In this document: one piece after another, positions 52,376-59,620 of the stretch
Layout of the letters: every line of letters begins with the position of its first letter
Numbering within the stretch: position 1 is the first letter of the stretch
Assembly (NCBI RefSeq): GCF_038446955.1
Contig: NZ_CP151803.1
Coordinates: forward strand, 6,262,001-6,326,000
DNA from: Pedobacter sp. FW305-3-2-15-E-R2A2
GTDB taxonomy: Bacteria; Bacteroidota; Bacteroidia; Sphingobacteriales; Sphingobacteriaceae
DNA: 64,000 bases
Direction: 5' to 3'
Translations under genes and position numbers: made by a program
The notes under the pieces: generated by a model
The model's input: the letters and a program-made list of their open reading frames with translations, nothing else
Told to the model about the DNA's origin: nothing
Databases searched by the model: none

Positions 52376-52615
52376 ATGAAAAGCAATTTAAACATCCAGT
52401 CCATTTTAAAAGGTTCCATTCTTGCAGCTATCTTCTGTGCAGTAATGCCCATTGGCATGAGTGCGATGGCACAAAACAGACCGAAACAAGCTCCGGCTAA
52501 AAAAGACACAGTTAAAAAAGAGGTTCCGGCAAAAGATACCAAATCTCAGCGTAAAGCAGACAAAGGTCAGAAACCAGCAGCTCCTGCACCACTGAAACCA
52601 TCAAAAAAGAGTTAA
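52376..52615 (+). CDS. Small secreted Lys/Pro/Ala-rich protein
   Basis: 79 residues. Signal peptide MKSNLNIQSILKGSILAAIF with likely cleavage after AMAQ (about 33). The mature 46 residues are low-complexity and strongly basic: QAPAKKDTVKKEVPAKDTKS and KPAAPAPLKPSKKS. Probably an unfolded periplasmic or surface peptide, possibly binding anionic envelope polymers. No family recognised. Third gene of the P3 operon, 28 bases after the Ivy-like gene, followed by a strong bidirectional terminator. Confidence 0.7.
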   Translation: MKSNLNIQSILKGSILAAIFCAVMPIGMSAMAQNRPKQAPAKKDTVKKEVPAKDTKSQRKADKGQKPAAPAPLKPSKKS

Positions 52616-52632
52616 GACCCGCTCCCCTAATG

Positions 52633-52668
52633 AAAAAGACCCGGACGATAAATCATCCGGGTCTTTTT
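52633..52668. terminator. Bidirectional terminator
   Basis: AAAAAGACCCGGA (52633-52645) pairs with TCCGGGTCTTTTT (52656-52668), a 13-bp stem with A and T tracts at the base, between two convergent genes. Confidence 0.9.
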
Positions 52669-52683
52669 TAAGTGTTACTGTTT

Positions 52684-52926
52684 TTATTTCATAGAATAGA
52701 CATCGCCTATTTTCAAAGTCTGTGGAATATCTTTAGCAATGAAACTATATTGGTTATGATCATCATCCTGTCCGCTGAGCAGACAATATCCATTCATCAG
52801 CGGACTGATGGCATGAACCCTGAACTGGGAATCGGGCCTCGACATTCGCTCAGAATGCAGTTCTTTCAATGCCGTACAGGAACTGAATAAAAACAACGCC
52901 AGGAATAACGAATAGATTTTCCTCAT
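52684..52926 (-). CDS. Small lipoprotein, unknown function
   Basis: 80 residues from ATG at 52926; the frame extends upstream but only this start gives a lipoprotein signal (MRKIYSLFLALFLFSSC, lipobox Cys17). Mature part: SRPDSQFRVHAISPLMNGYC, SGQDDDHNQYSFIAKDIPQT and LKIGDVYSMK, a compact beta-rich domain that looks like a short OB-like or SH3-like fold. No family recognised. The TAAGAC-type promoter P5 ends only 5 bases before the start codon, so its mRNA may be leaderless. Convergent with the KPA-rich gene. Confidence 0.7.
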   Translation of the reverse strand: MRKIYSLFLALFLFSSCTALKELHSERMSRPDSQFRVHAISPLMNGYCLLSGQDDDHNQYSFIAKDIPQTLKIGDVYSMK

Positions 52927-52931
52927 AAACT

Positions 52932-52960
52932 TATGACAACAAGCGTATAAAAAAGTCTTA
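52932..52960 (-). promoter_or_regulatory. ECF-type promoter P5 of the small lipoprotein
   Basis: On the minus strand TAAGACTTTT (52960-52951), 12 bases, TGTCATA (52938-52932). Same motif and spacing as P1-P4. It ends 5 bases from the ATG. Confidence 0.65.
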
Positions 52961-52966
52961 AACCAA

Positions 52967-54199
52967 TTAATAATTACCTGAATTATTGATTCCGGTTTTG
53001 AGCAATACATATCCGGTTGCAGTATCATTATGATATACGCCACCGCCCGCAGCATTAAAATCAGCGACATTAATGGCCGATCCGGCGGCATAAATTGTTC
53101 CGTTAGGCAGCAGGTTGTCGGAAATATTAATTGAGTATTCGGAATGAATGGTATTGTCTCGGTAATACCCAATTCCATGATACATATCGGCTGCGGCACC
53201 GGCAATGTTAATGGTATTGTTGGCAACGACTACATACTTTAAATAAGGAAAAGAGGGGTTGTTGGAATATTCATAAAGAAGGATTCCCGAATCATTAAGG
53301 GTATTGCCTGAAATATTCAGGTTTTGTCCATTCCTGGCTTTAATACTTCCACCACTTGCATTTGCCGGCCATCCGGAAACCGTATTGTTCGAAATCGTTA
53401 ACCCGTTAAAACTATGCGCATACATTCCATGATCCGTGAGGCTGTCGACCAGACTTAGGCCCGGATTTCTGCTCAGCGTATTCCCGTCGATTAAGGAATT
53501 GCTCTGGCTATTGTCATTAATAGCAGTCACAAAATATCCCGTAGTCCCCCCATTACCAAATGTATTGTTGATAATTTTGGAATTCGTAGTGTTTTTCAAC
53601 CAGACTCCCCTGCCCGGATCTGCGGCCCTGTGACAAAACACGCAGTTGCTCACAAGACTCAGGTCTGCATCCCTGAATTCCAGGTAAGCATCTTTTAGGT
53701 TATTCGTTTTATTGGTATTCATGGCACGTTTTCCATAATCAAAAATGCAGTATTTAAAAGAAGTACCTGCTGCTCCGATCATAGAAAACCTAACGTTCCA
53801 GAAGGTAATCCCGGAAATCAGGCAATTGCTAATGTCGGTGGTATAACTCATCGTCAAAATGACGGCTGAAGCACTTGCGTCGAAAATGGGGTTGGTACTT
53901 GTTTGTTTGGCTAATGACACTCCTGCTTTCATCACAATTTTACCGGTAATCGAATAGGTACCCGGCTGTACCAACACCGTTTCTCCGGAACTGGCGCCTG
54001 CGATCACTGCGTTAATTTGTGATAAACTCATTCCTGTTTCAATGACATGATCTGCCACAGAAATAAGGGTTGTTGTTTTCATCGCTTTTAGCGGAGCAGC
54101 ATTCATTTCATCCAGACTGGAATCTCTCTTGCAGGCAAAAGAAAAGGATACGACAAAGAGCATTGCCCTAAGCAGGTAATTGGAGGTAGTTTTCATCAT
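52967..54199 (-). CDS. Right-handed parallel beta-helix lipoprotein (PL6-like?)
   Basis: 410 residues. Lipobox FSFAC near 22. After a short linker, the sequence enters a parallel beta-helix: SGETVLVQPGTYSITGKIVM, ISNCLISGITFWNVRFSMIG, KIINNTFGNGG, LIDGNTLSRNPGLSLV, LTISNNTVSGWPANASGG, LNISGNTLNDSGILLYE. The fold and N-terminal VLVQPGTY motif fit polysaccharide lyase family 6 / chondroitinase-B-like or related pectate-lyase-like proteins, but no catalytic Lys/Arg pair could be assigned, so it may only bind glycans. Single gene; the upstream region has no TAAGAC motif of full quality. Confidence 0.8.
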   Translation of the reverse strand: MMKTTSNYLLRAMLFVVSFSFACKRDSSLDEMNAAPLKAMKTTTLISVADHVIETGMSLSQINAVIAGASSGETVLVQPGTYSITGKIVMKAGVSLAKQTSTNPIFDASASAVILTMSYTTDISNCLISGITFWNVRFSMIGAAGTSFKYCIFDYGKRAMNTNKTNNLKDAYLEFRDADLSLVSNCVFCHRAADPGRGVWLKNTTNSKIINNTFGNGGTTGYFVTAINDNSQSNSLIDGNTLSRNPGLSLVDSLTDHGMYAHSFNGLTISNNTVSGWPANASGGSIKARNGQNLNISGNTLNDSGILLYEYSNNPSFPYLKYVVVANNTINIAGAAADMYHGIGYYRDNTIHSEYSINISDNLLPNGTIYAAGSAINVADFNAAGGGVYHNDTATGYVLLKTGINNSGNY

Positions 54200-54503
54200 A
54201 TTTGGTTTTTAAGGTTTAGCAGCCAGTGCAGGGATATGATCCCCGCTTAATAAAATTGCGTATGAATTCCATAAAGAAGGGGGCTCCAATTCAGGTATAT
54301 AAGGGTAGTAATCAGTTCTTCTTTTCCTCCTTCTAACTTTTCGGAAGGTCCATGAAACATTTCATTTCAGCTTTTTCAGCTGAGCACAGGATTTACCCGC
54401 ATAAACTCATTAATCCAAAAAAACAGCGCGAATACACCTTAAAGCAACAAAAAGCCTCATTTAAGGAAAAGAAGTAGTGGGAGTTAAAGGGAAAAAATAA
54501 AGC

Positions 54504-54526
54504 TTATTTAAAAAAAGTCTAAATAA
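54504..54526. promoter_or_regulatory. Inverted repeat TTATTTA-N9-TAAATAA, candidate iron-regulator operator
   Basis: Perfect 7-base arms, 23 bases overall, 115 bases before the xusA start. Position before a siderophore operon makes a Fur-type operator plausible; it is AT-only and could be fortuitous. Confidence 0.3.
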
Positions 54527-54568
54527 CGTAGGGGAAACTGCCGACTTGTGATAATTATTAGTTAAAAA

Positions 54569-54597
54569 GGGCCATACAGTTCGCAGCTGTATGACCC
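54569..54597 (+). other. Leader hairpin before xusA
   Basis: GGGCCATACAG (54569-54579), 7-base loop, CTGTATGACCC (54587-54597): 11-bp stem with one mismatch, 44 bases before the xusA ATG. No U-tract follows. It does not match a cobalamin or other riboswitch known to me. Confidence 0.45.
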
Positions 54598-54641
54598 AAT
54601 CCCTGAAAAGGGTTACTCTTAAATCGAAACATCTAAAAGTA

Positions 54642-57044
54642 ATGCAAATTAAAAAAATCTTGCTAACAGGCGTGCTATGCGTCTGTATATTTTGTGTGCA
54701 AGCGCAGAAATTAATCAAAAGCAGCATCAAAGGGCAGGTCTCCGATGAGCAAAGAGAAGGCCTTCCATTCGCGACGATCAGGCTGCTTCCTGTTAACAAA
54801 ACGGTCGCTACCGACCAGCAAGGGAATTACCAGTTTCTGGATTTATCACCCGGGTCTTATACCATTCAGATCAGCGTTGTAGGCTTCAAAAAGATGGAGC
54901 AGAAGGTTGTACTTAAAGAATCGGAAGCCAGGTCCCTAAATTTTTCCTTAAAGGGGAGTCAAAACGAATTAAAGGATGTAGCGATTAACGGCAAGACCAA
55001 AGCGGCGAAGATTAAAGAATCCGGGTATGCGGTCAACGTGATCGAGACGAAACAATATGCCAATACCAATTCCGATATCAATCAGGTTCTAAGCCGAAGT
55101 ACAGGGGTTAAAATCCGCGAACAGGGTGGATTAGGCTCTGATTATTCCTTTTCCATTAATGGACTTTCAGGCAACCATGTCAAATTTTTTATCGATGGAA
55201 TTCCTTTGGAATCTTATGGAAGCGGAATGTCTTTCAATAACATTCCGATCAACATTGCAGAACGCATAGAGGTATATAAAGGCGTAGTCCCTCCTTATCT
55301 GGGTTCGGATGCGCTGGGTGGAGCAGTGAACATCGTCACGAATCGTGATCGTGGAAAATCCCTGGATGTAAGTTACAGTTACGGTTCTTTCAACACCCAC
55401 CGTACCGCTGTTAGCGGAAGCTATACTTACCCAAAAAGTGGTATAAAGGTTAACGTAAACTCCTATTATAACTATTCCGACAACAGTTATAAAATGAGGA
55501 GCTATCCAAAAGCCAATGTGTATCTGCAGGTTCCCAGCAAAGACAAATCAGGTTTCGATACCCTGTCATCGGCTAAAAGGTTCCATAACGATTACCAGTC
55601 TTATATGGGGCAGGTGGAACTGGGCGTTGCGGATAAAAAATGGGCAGATATCGCCGTATTTGGCTTAACTTATAACAACGTAAAGAATGAACGTCAAACA
55701 GGTGCCACACAAGAGAAAATATATGGAAATGTGGATGCCAACAGCCACAGTATTGTTCCGAGTTTCCGCTACCGTAAAAACAGGATCTTAGTAGATGGCT
55801 TGTCGGCTACCGTTTTCGCAAATATGTCGATCAGCAAAGAGGTGCGAACAGATACCAGCTCCTTTTTCTCTTACCGATGGGACGGTAAACCAGATGAATT
55901 GCCAAATCCAAAATATCCCAATAGAGGTGAAATGGGCAATAAATCTATCCTGCACTACAATAACAACAATGCCTTGGTTCAGTTAAATCTGAATTATCAG
56001 CTTTCTGAACAACACCTTTTCAATCTGAACTATAACCTGAACAGTGCTACCCGTGAAGGTTACGATGAGATAGACCCTTACAACCAGACTTACAACAAAA
56101 CCAATCGTGTCAACAAAACAGTCCTAGGCTTAAATTATCAGCAAAACTTCTTTAACAACAAACTGACCAATTCATTTTTTGGTAAATACTTTGGGTTCAG
56201 TGGCCGACCGGACGCAAATAAACCTGCTGAAACAGCAGCATACTATGGATACGGCCTGGCTTCAACTTATAAAATAACAGAAGAATTGGGCATCAAAGCC
56301 TCTTATGAACATGCTTACAGACTCCCTGGTATGGTTGAATTGTTCGGAAATGGCCTGGACGTGATCGGTAACAGTGAGCTTAAGCCTGAAAACAGCGATA
56401 ATTTTAACCTGGGTCTTTTCTTTGGTAAAACAATTGGCAAGCACCGTTTTAGCGCTGATGGATCCGTGTTTTATAGAAACGCAAAAGACTACATCATTTC
56501 AAGACCATACACCAATTCTCAGGGAGCCTATTCCGAATCAGCAAATGAAGGCGGAATAAAAATAAAAGGGGCTGATTTTGAGCTAAAATACACTTATGGC
56601 GATTTATTATCCGCGTTGGTAAACATGAGCTATTATGACGCAGTGGATCGTGAAAGATATGTTAAAGGAACTAACCGGGAAAAGATAACCTATGGCAGCC
56701 GTACTCCGAACGAACCATGGTTGTATGGAAATACCGATGTAAGCGTAGGAAAAAGCAATGTATTTGGTAAAAAAGGCAACCGTCTTCAGTTTAACTGGTA
56801 TATGCAGTTTGTGAACGATTATTCCTTAAGCTGGTCAAAATTAGGGGATGCGAAAACTAAAGATTACATCCCGGCCCAGTGGGTACAAAACATCGCGCTT
56901 ACTTACTCCCTAAAGAATGGCCGCTACAACATCACCGGAGAGGCCCGCAACCTGACCGACCAAATTGCCTATGATGTATTCAAACAGCAAAAACCTGGAA
57001 GGGCATTCTTTTTAAAGCTCCGATATAACATTAATTCATTTTAA
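54642..57044 (+). CDS. xusA: XusA-type TonB-dependent xenosiderophore receptor
   Basis: 800 residues from ATG at 54642 (upstream in-frame ATG at 54591 lies within the leader hairpin). Signal MQIKKILLTGVLCVCIFCVQ, carboxypeptidase-like domain (about 25-105, GQVSDEQREGLPFATIRLLP), plug (about 115-225, ELKDVAINGKTKAAKIKESG and GVKIREQGGLGSDYSFSING), and barrel ending GRAFFLKLRYNINSF. It heads a three-gene operon with a DUF4374 lipoprotein and a PepSY membrane protein, the same order as XusABC of Bacteroides thetaiotaomicron, which takes up enterobactin-type xenosiderophores. Symbol assigned mainly from this gene order. Confidence 0.82.
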   Translation: MQIKKILLTGVLCVCIFCVQAQKLIKSSIKGQVSDEQREGLPFATIRLLPVNKTVATDQQGNYQFLDLSPGSYTIQISVVGFKKMEQKVVLKESEARSLNFSLKGSQNELKDVAINGKTKAAKIKESGYAVNVIETKQYANTNSDINQVLSRSTGVKIREQGGLGSDYSFSINGLSGNHVKFFIDGIPLESYGSGMSFNNIPINIAERIEVYKGVVPPYLGSDALGGAVNIVTNRDRGKSLDVSYSYGSFNTHRTAVSGSYTYPKSGIKVNVNSYYNYSDNSYKMRSYPKANVYLQVPSKDKSGFDTLSSAKRFHNDYQSYMGQVELGVADKKWADIAVFGLTYNNVKNERQTGATQEKIYGNVDANSHSIVPSFRYRKNRILVDGLSATVFANMSISKEVRTDTSSFFSYRWDGKPDELPNPKYPNRGEMGNKSILHYNNNNALVQLNLNYQLSEQHLFNLNYNLNSATREGYDEIDPYNQTYNKTNRVNKTVLGLNYQQNFFNNKLTNSFFGKYFGFSGRPDANKPAETAAYYGYGLASTYKITEELGIKASYEHAYRLPGMVELFGNGLDVIGNSELKPENSDNFNLGLFFGKTIGKHRFSADGSVFYRNAKDYIISRPYTNSQGAYSESANEGGIKIKGADFELKYTYGDLLSALVNMSYYDAVDRERYVKGTNREKITYGSRTPNEPWLYGNTDVSVGKSNVFGKKGNRLQFNWYMQFVNDYSLSWSKLGDAKTKDYIPAQWVQNIALTYSLKNGRYNITGEARNLTDQIAYDVFKQQKPGRAFFLKLRYNINSF

Positions 57045-57059
57045 TAAATCAATATAAGT

Positions 57060-58292
57060 ATGTTTAATAAAACCAAGAACCGCAGTCTGCTTGTTGCAGG
57101 TGCATTATTTGTTGCTGCATCAATTACTGCCTGCAGCAAATCTAAAGGAGGAGACACTGGCCCCACTCCGGAAGGCAAACCAGAATTTGCCATACATTAC
57201 AGTACATCTAAAGGTTCATACCTCCTGCCGATCCATGATTTAATGTCGGGTGTAATTACCCCTGTAGGAAAAGGAACTGATGTAACCAATATTTTTACCT
57301 GGGGTGAGAACATCATCCAGCAAGGAAAATATTTCTATACCGTTGAGCCAAACAGCGGCAAATTTGGGAAATACAACTTCGAAAACGGAGTATTACAAAC
57401 CATAAAAGAGATTCCATTTTCAGCGATGTCTTATCTATACCTTGGATGGCATACCTGGGTAGACAATAAAACCCTGATGATCGGTGGACGTGGCAACAGC
57501 GAATATGCAGTAATCGATGTAGACAACATGACCATCGTAAAAAGTGGTGTATTTGATACCGGAAAAGAATTACCAAAAGACCATACCTTATCTGTAAACT
57601 CCATTACTCCGCAAGGTGGGAAAGTATTCCTGACTTTTATGGTAAGAAACGAAGTGACCGAACTTACTTACGATACCGCTTACACCGCATCTGTTGACTA
57701 TCCAAGCCTGACTAATTTTAAGATTACAGGAAAGGATACGCGTTCTGCTCCTCCAGGTGCTTTACGTAATGGATATTTCCACAAATTCAGTGATCAGGGG
57801 AATACCTATATACTGACCCATCCTATGCCAATGCTAGGCGGAAACAAACCTAATATGCCTACCGGTTTTTACCGTGTTAAGGATGGTTCTACAGTTTTAG
57901 ATCCAGGATATTTCTTTAACATCAGTGCGCTTAGTCAAGGTGACAATCAGCTTGGTGTAGAATACCTTGGAAACGGAAAGGCATTATTGATCAATGCCCG
58001 TGATGCCAAAAATGTAGTTAAAGAGAAAAATGACTGGTGGTATAAACCAATGTGGGAATACATTGTGGTTGATGTAAATACACAACAAATCGTAAAAAAA
58101 CTTGACTTTCCAGGCTTGTTGAATTCCCGCTCAGCGATCGTTAAAAATGGAAAAGCCTATATCGCTGTAAACGATGCTAAAGCAGATGCAATTTACATCT
58201 GGGAATATGATCCTGGTACCGATAAACTAACAAAAGGAGCAAAAATTGAAGGTGGCGATGGAGATACCCCAGTGCTTTATAAGTTAAGATAA
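57060..58292 (+). CDS. xusB: DUF4374 lipoprotein, XusB-type siderophore-binding protein
   Basis: 410 residues. Lipobox SITAC near residue 25. The mature protein is a DUF4374 beta-propeller-like domain: EFAIHYSTSKGSYLLPIHDL, MSYLYLGWHTWVDNKTLMIG, TYILTHPMPMLGGNKPNMPT, and WEYIVVDVNTQQIVKKLDFP. In B. thetaiotaomicron XusB is a surface lipoprotein that binds ferric enterobactin and passes it to XusA. It lies 15 bases after xusA. A terminator-like hairpin follows it, so it may be made in excess of xusC. Confidence 0.87.
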   Translation: MFNKTKNRSLLVAGALFVAASITACSKSKGGDTGPTPEGKPEFAIHYSTSKGSYLLPIHDLMSGVITPVGKGTDVTNIFTWGENIIQQGKYFYTVEPNSGKFGKYNFENGVLQTIKEIPFSAMSYLYLGWHTWVDNKTLMIGGRGNSEYAVIDVDNMTIVKSGVFDTGKELPKDHTLSVNSITPQGGKVFLTFMVRNEVTELTYDTAYTASVDYPSLTNFKITGKDTRSAPPGALRNGYFHKFSDQGNTYILTHPMPMLGGNKPNMPTGFYRVKDGSTVLDPGYFFNISALSQGDNQLGVEYLGNGKALLINARDAKNVVKEKNDWWYKPMWEYIVVDVNTQQIVKKLDFPGLLNSRSAIVKNGKAYIAVNDAKADAIYIWEYDPGTDKLTKGAKIEGGDGDTPVLYKLR

Positions 58293-58308
58293 TAACTACC
58301 AATAAATC

Positions 58309-58341
58309 ACGGCAGAGCAGCCTCAACGGTTGCTCTGCCGT
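58309..58341 (+). terminator. Hairpin between xusB and xusC
   Basis: ACGGCAGAGCA (58309-58319) and TGCTCTGCCGT (58331-58341), an 11-bp perfect stem with an 11-base loop, then TTATTTT. A typical intrinsic terminator shape inside the 61-base gap, so probably partial termination before xusC. Confidence 0.75.
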
Positions 58342-58353
58342 TTATTTTAAGAG

Positions 58354-59487
58354 ATGAAATCCAAACTATCCGCAATAAACGCATGGTTACACCTTTGGCT
58401 GGGATTAGCTTCAGGAATTGTAGTCGTTATTCTCAGCATCACCGGATGCGTCCTGGTATTTGAACAGGAAATCAAAAGCCTTGCCTATCCATGGCTTCAT
58501 GCCGAACGACCTAAAGATGCTAAAGTATTAGCCCCTTCAGTATTACACCGTGCAGTGGAGCAGGCATTGCCTGGAAAACATATTGAATCAGTATGGTATC
58601 ATGGAGAAAACCGTACCGCACATTTCAGCGTCCATGAATCAGATTCAATGGTCTATGTAAATCCATATACTGCAGAAGTCATTGCCATGGTTGATCATGA
58701 AGATTTCTTTCATTTCATGGATGAGGGGCACCGGCACCTCTGGATTGAAGGTAAACTGGGCAAACAAATTGTAGGCTGGTCTACTTTCGTCTTCTTTCTG
58801 TTGCTGATTAGCGGGATCATTTTATGGTGGCCAAAAAAATGGACCAAATCTACCCGCGACCAAAGTTTTAAAATCAAGTGGAAAGCACGTTTTAAACGGG
58901 TAAACTATGATCTTCACAACGTATTGGGCTTCTATTCTCTCTTACTGGCCGTACTAATGGCAGTTACCGGCCTGGTAATGAGCTTCTCCTGGTTCGGTAA
59001 AGGCGTTTACTGGCTAACAGGAGGTGAAAATGGTTCAAGGCCAAGAAGGCAGAAAGTAGAAGTCTCCGGTCCTTCAGTGAAGAGCTCCTTACAAAATGCA
59101 GACTTGATTTATAATAAAGTAGTCAATGAAATTGCTTTATATAACAAAGACCAGGTCATTATACATTTCGCAGAAGAGCCCGATGAGGCCATCTATGCCT
59201 GTACGGATATGACCATGGGCTTCTGGAGGGACCTTAATTTTGATCCCCTGACCCTGGAGCTTCTGCCAAATTCTACCAAAAGACTTGGGGACCTTAAATT
59301 CCCCGATCAGGTGCGTAAGCTCAATTATGCGATACATGTAGGTGCGATTGGTGGATTAACCACCAAAATTCTATACTTCTTAGCCAGCCTGATCTGTGCC
59401 AGTTTACCGATTACCGGATTCTATATCTGGTGGGGGAAAAAGAAAAAGAGTAAAAAGAAGCCAAAGCAAGTATTGGTAGCTGCATAA
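58354..59487 (+). CDS. xusC: PepSY-TM protein, XusC-type inner-membrane reductase component
   Basis: 377 residues with four membrane helices: LWLGLASGIVVVILSITGCV, FVFFLLLISGIILWWP, LLLAVLMAVTGLVMSF and ILYFLASLICASLPITGFYI. This is the PepSY_TM family, with periplasmic PepSY parts between helices 1-2 and 3-4. Conserved His residues (AWLHLWLG, DLHNVLGF, IHVGAIGG) could bind heme. In XusABC the PepSY protein is thought to reduce the ferric siderophore. The C-terminal tail is Lys-rich (KKKSKKKPKQ). It ends in a bidirectional terminator. Confidence 0.85.
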   Translation: MKSKLSAINAWLHLWLGLASGIVVVILSITGCVLVFEQEIKSLAYPWLHAERPKDAKVLAPSVLHRAVEQALPGKHIESVWYHGENRTAHFSVHESDSMVYVNPYTAEVIAMVDHEDFFHFMDEGHRHLWIEGKLGKQIVGWSTFVFFLLLISGIILWWPKKWTKSTRDQSFKIKWKARFKRVNYDLHNVLGFYSLLLAVLMAVTGLVMSFSWFGKGVYWLTGGENGSRPRRQKVEVSGPSVKSSLQNADLIYNKVVNEIALYNKDQVIIHFAEEPDEAIYACTDMTMGFWRDLNFDPLTLELLPNSTKRLGDLKFPDQVRKLNYAIHVGAIGGLTTKILYFLASLICASLPITGFYIWWGKKKKSKKKPKQVLVAA

Positions 59488-59509
59488 AACACAAAATCTA
59501 AGAAAAAAT

Positions 59510-59552
59510 AAAGGGGATAATTCGGACTGAGAAAGCCCTGTTTATCCCCTTT
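59510..59552. terminator. Bidirectional terminator after xusC
   Basis: AAAGGGGATAA (59510-59520) pairs with TTATCCCCTTT (59542-59552), 11-bp stem; T-rich on the plus side and TTTATTTTTT on the minus side. Separates xusC from the convergent WG-repeat gene. Confidence 0.8.
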
Positions 59553-59620
59553 TGATGTATCAGTCTATTAGCGCCTGCAATGTCTCCATATTAAGCTGAG
59601 GCAATTGGAGAAAGAAAACT

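Larger units (their letters stand above)
54200..54641. other. Divergent region upstream of the beta-helix gene and xusA
   Basis: 442 bases. Contains palindrome ATGAAA-CA-TTTCAT (54352-54365), an inverted repeat TTATTTA-N9-TAAATAA (54504-54526) that could be an iron-regulator site, and a stable hairpin at 54569-54597 in the presumed xusA leader. The minus-strand frame 54461-54799 has no signal or domain and overlaps xusA; not believed. Confidence 0.45.

Noticed and set aside
54511..54526. AGTCTAAAT stretch before xusA as a sixth ECF motif
   Set aside because: Read on the minus strand TTAGACTTTT fits the -35 box but no TGTC follows at N12 (TTATTTT instead).
54540..54641. Cobalamin or other known riboswitch before the TonB receptor
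   Set aside because: No B12-box-like sequence or other conserved core found; only a simple hairpin.
54461..54799. 112-codon minus-strand frame before xusA
   Set aside because: Overlaps the xusA start and leader; no signal peptide or domain.
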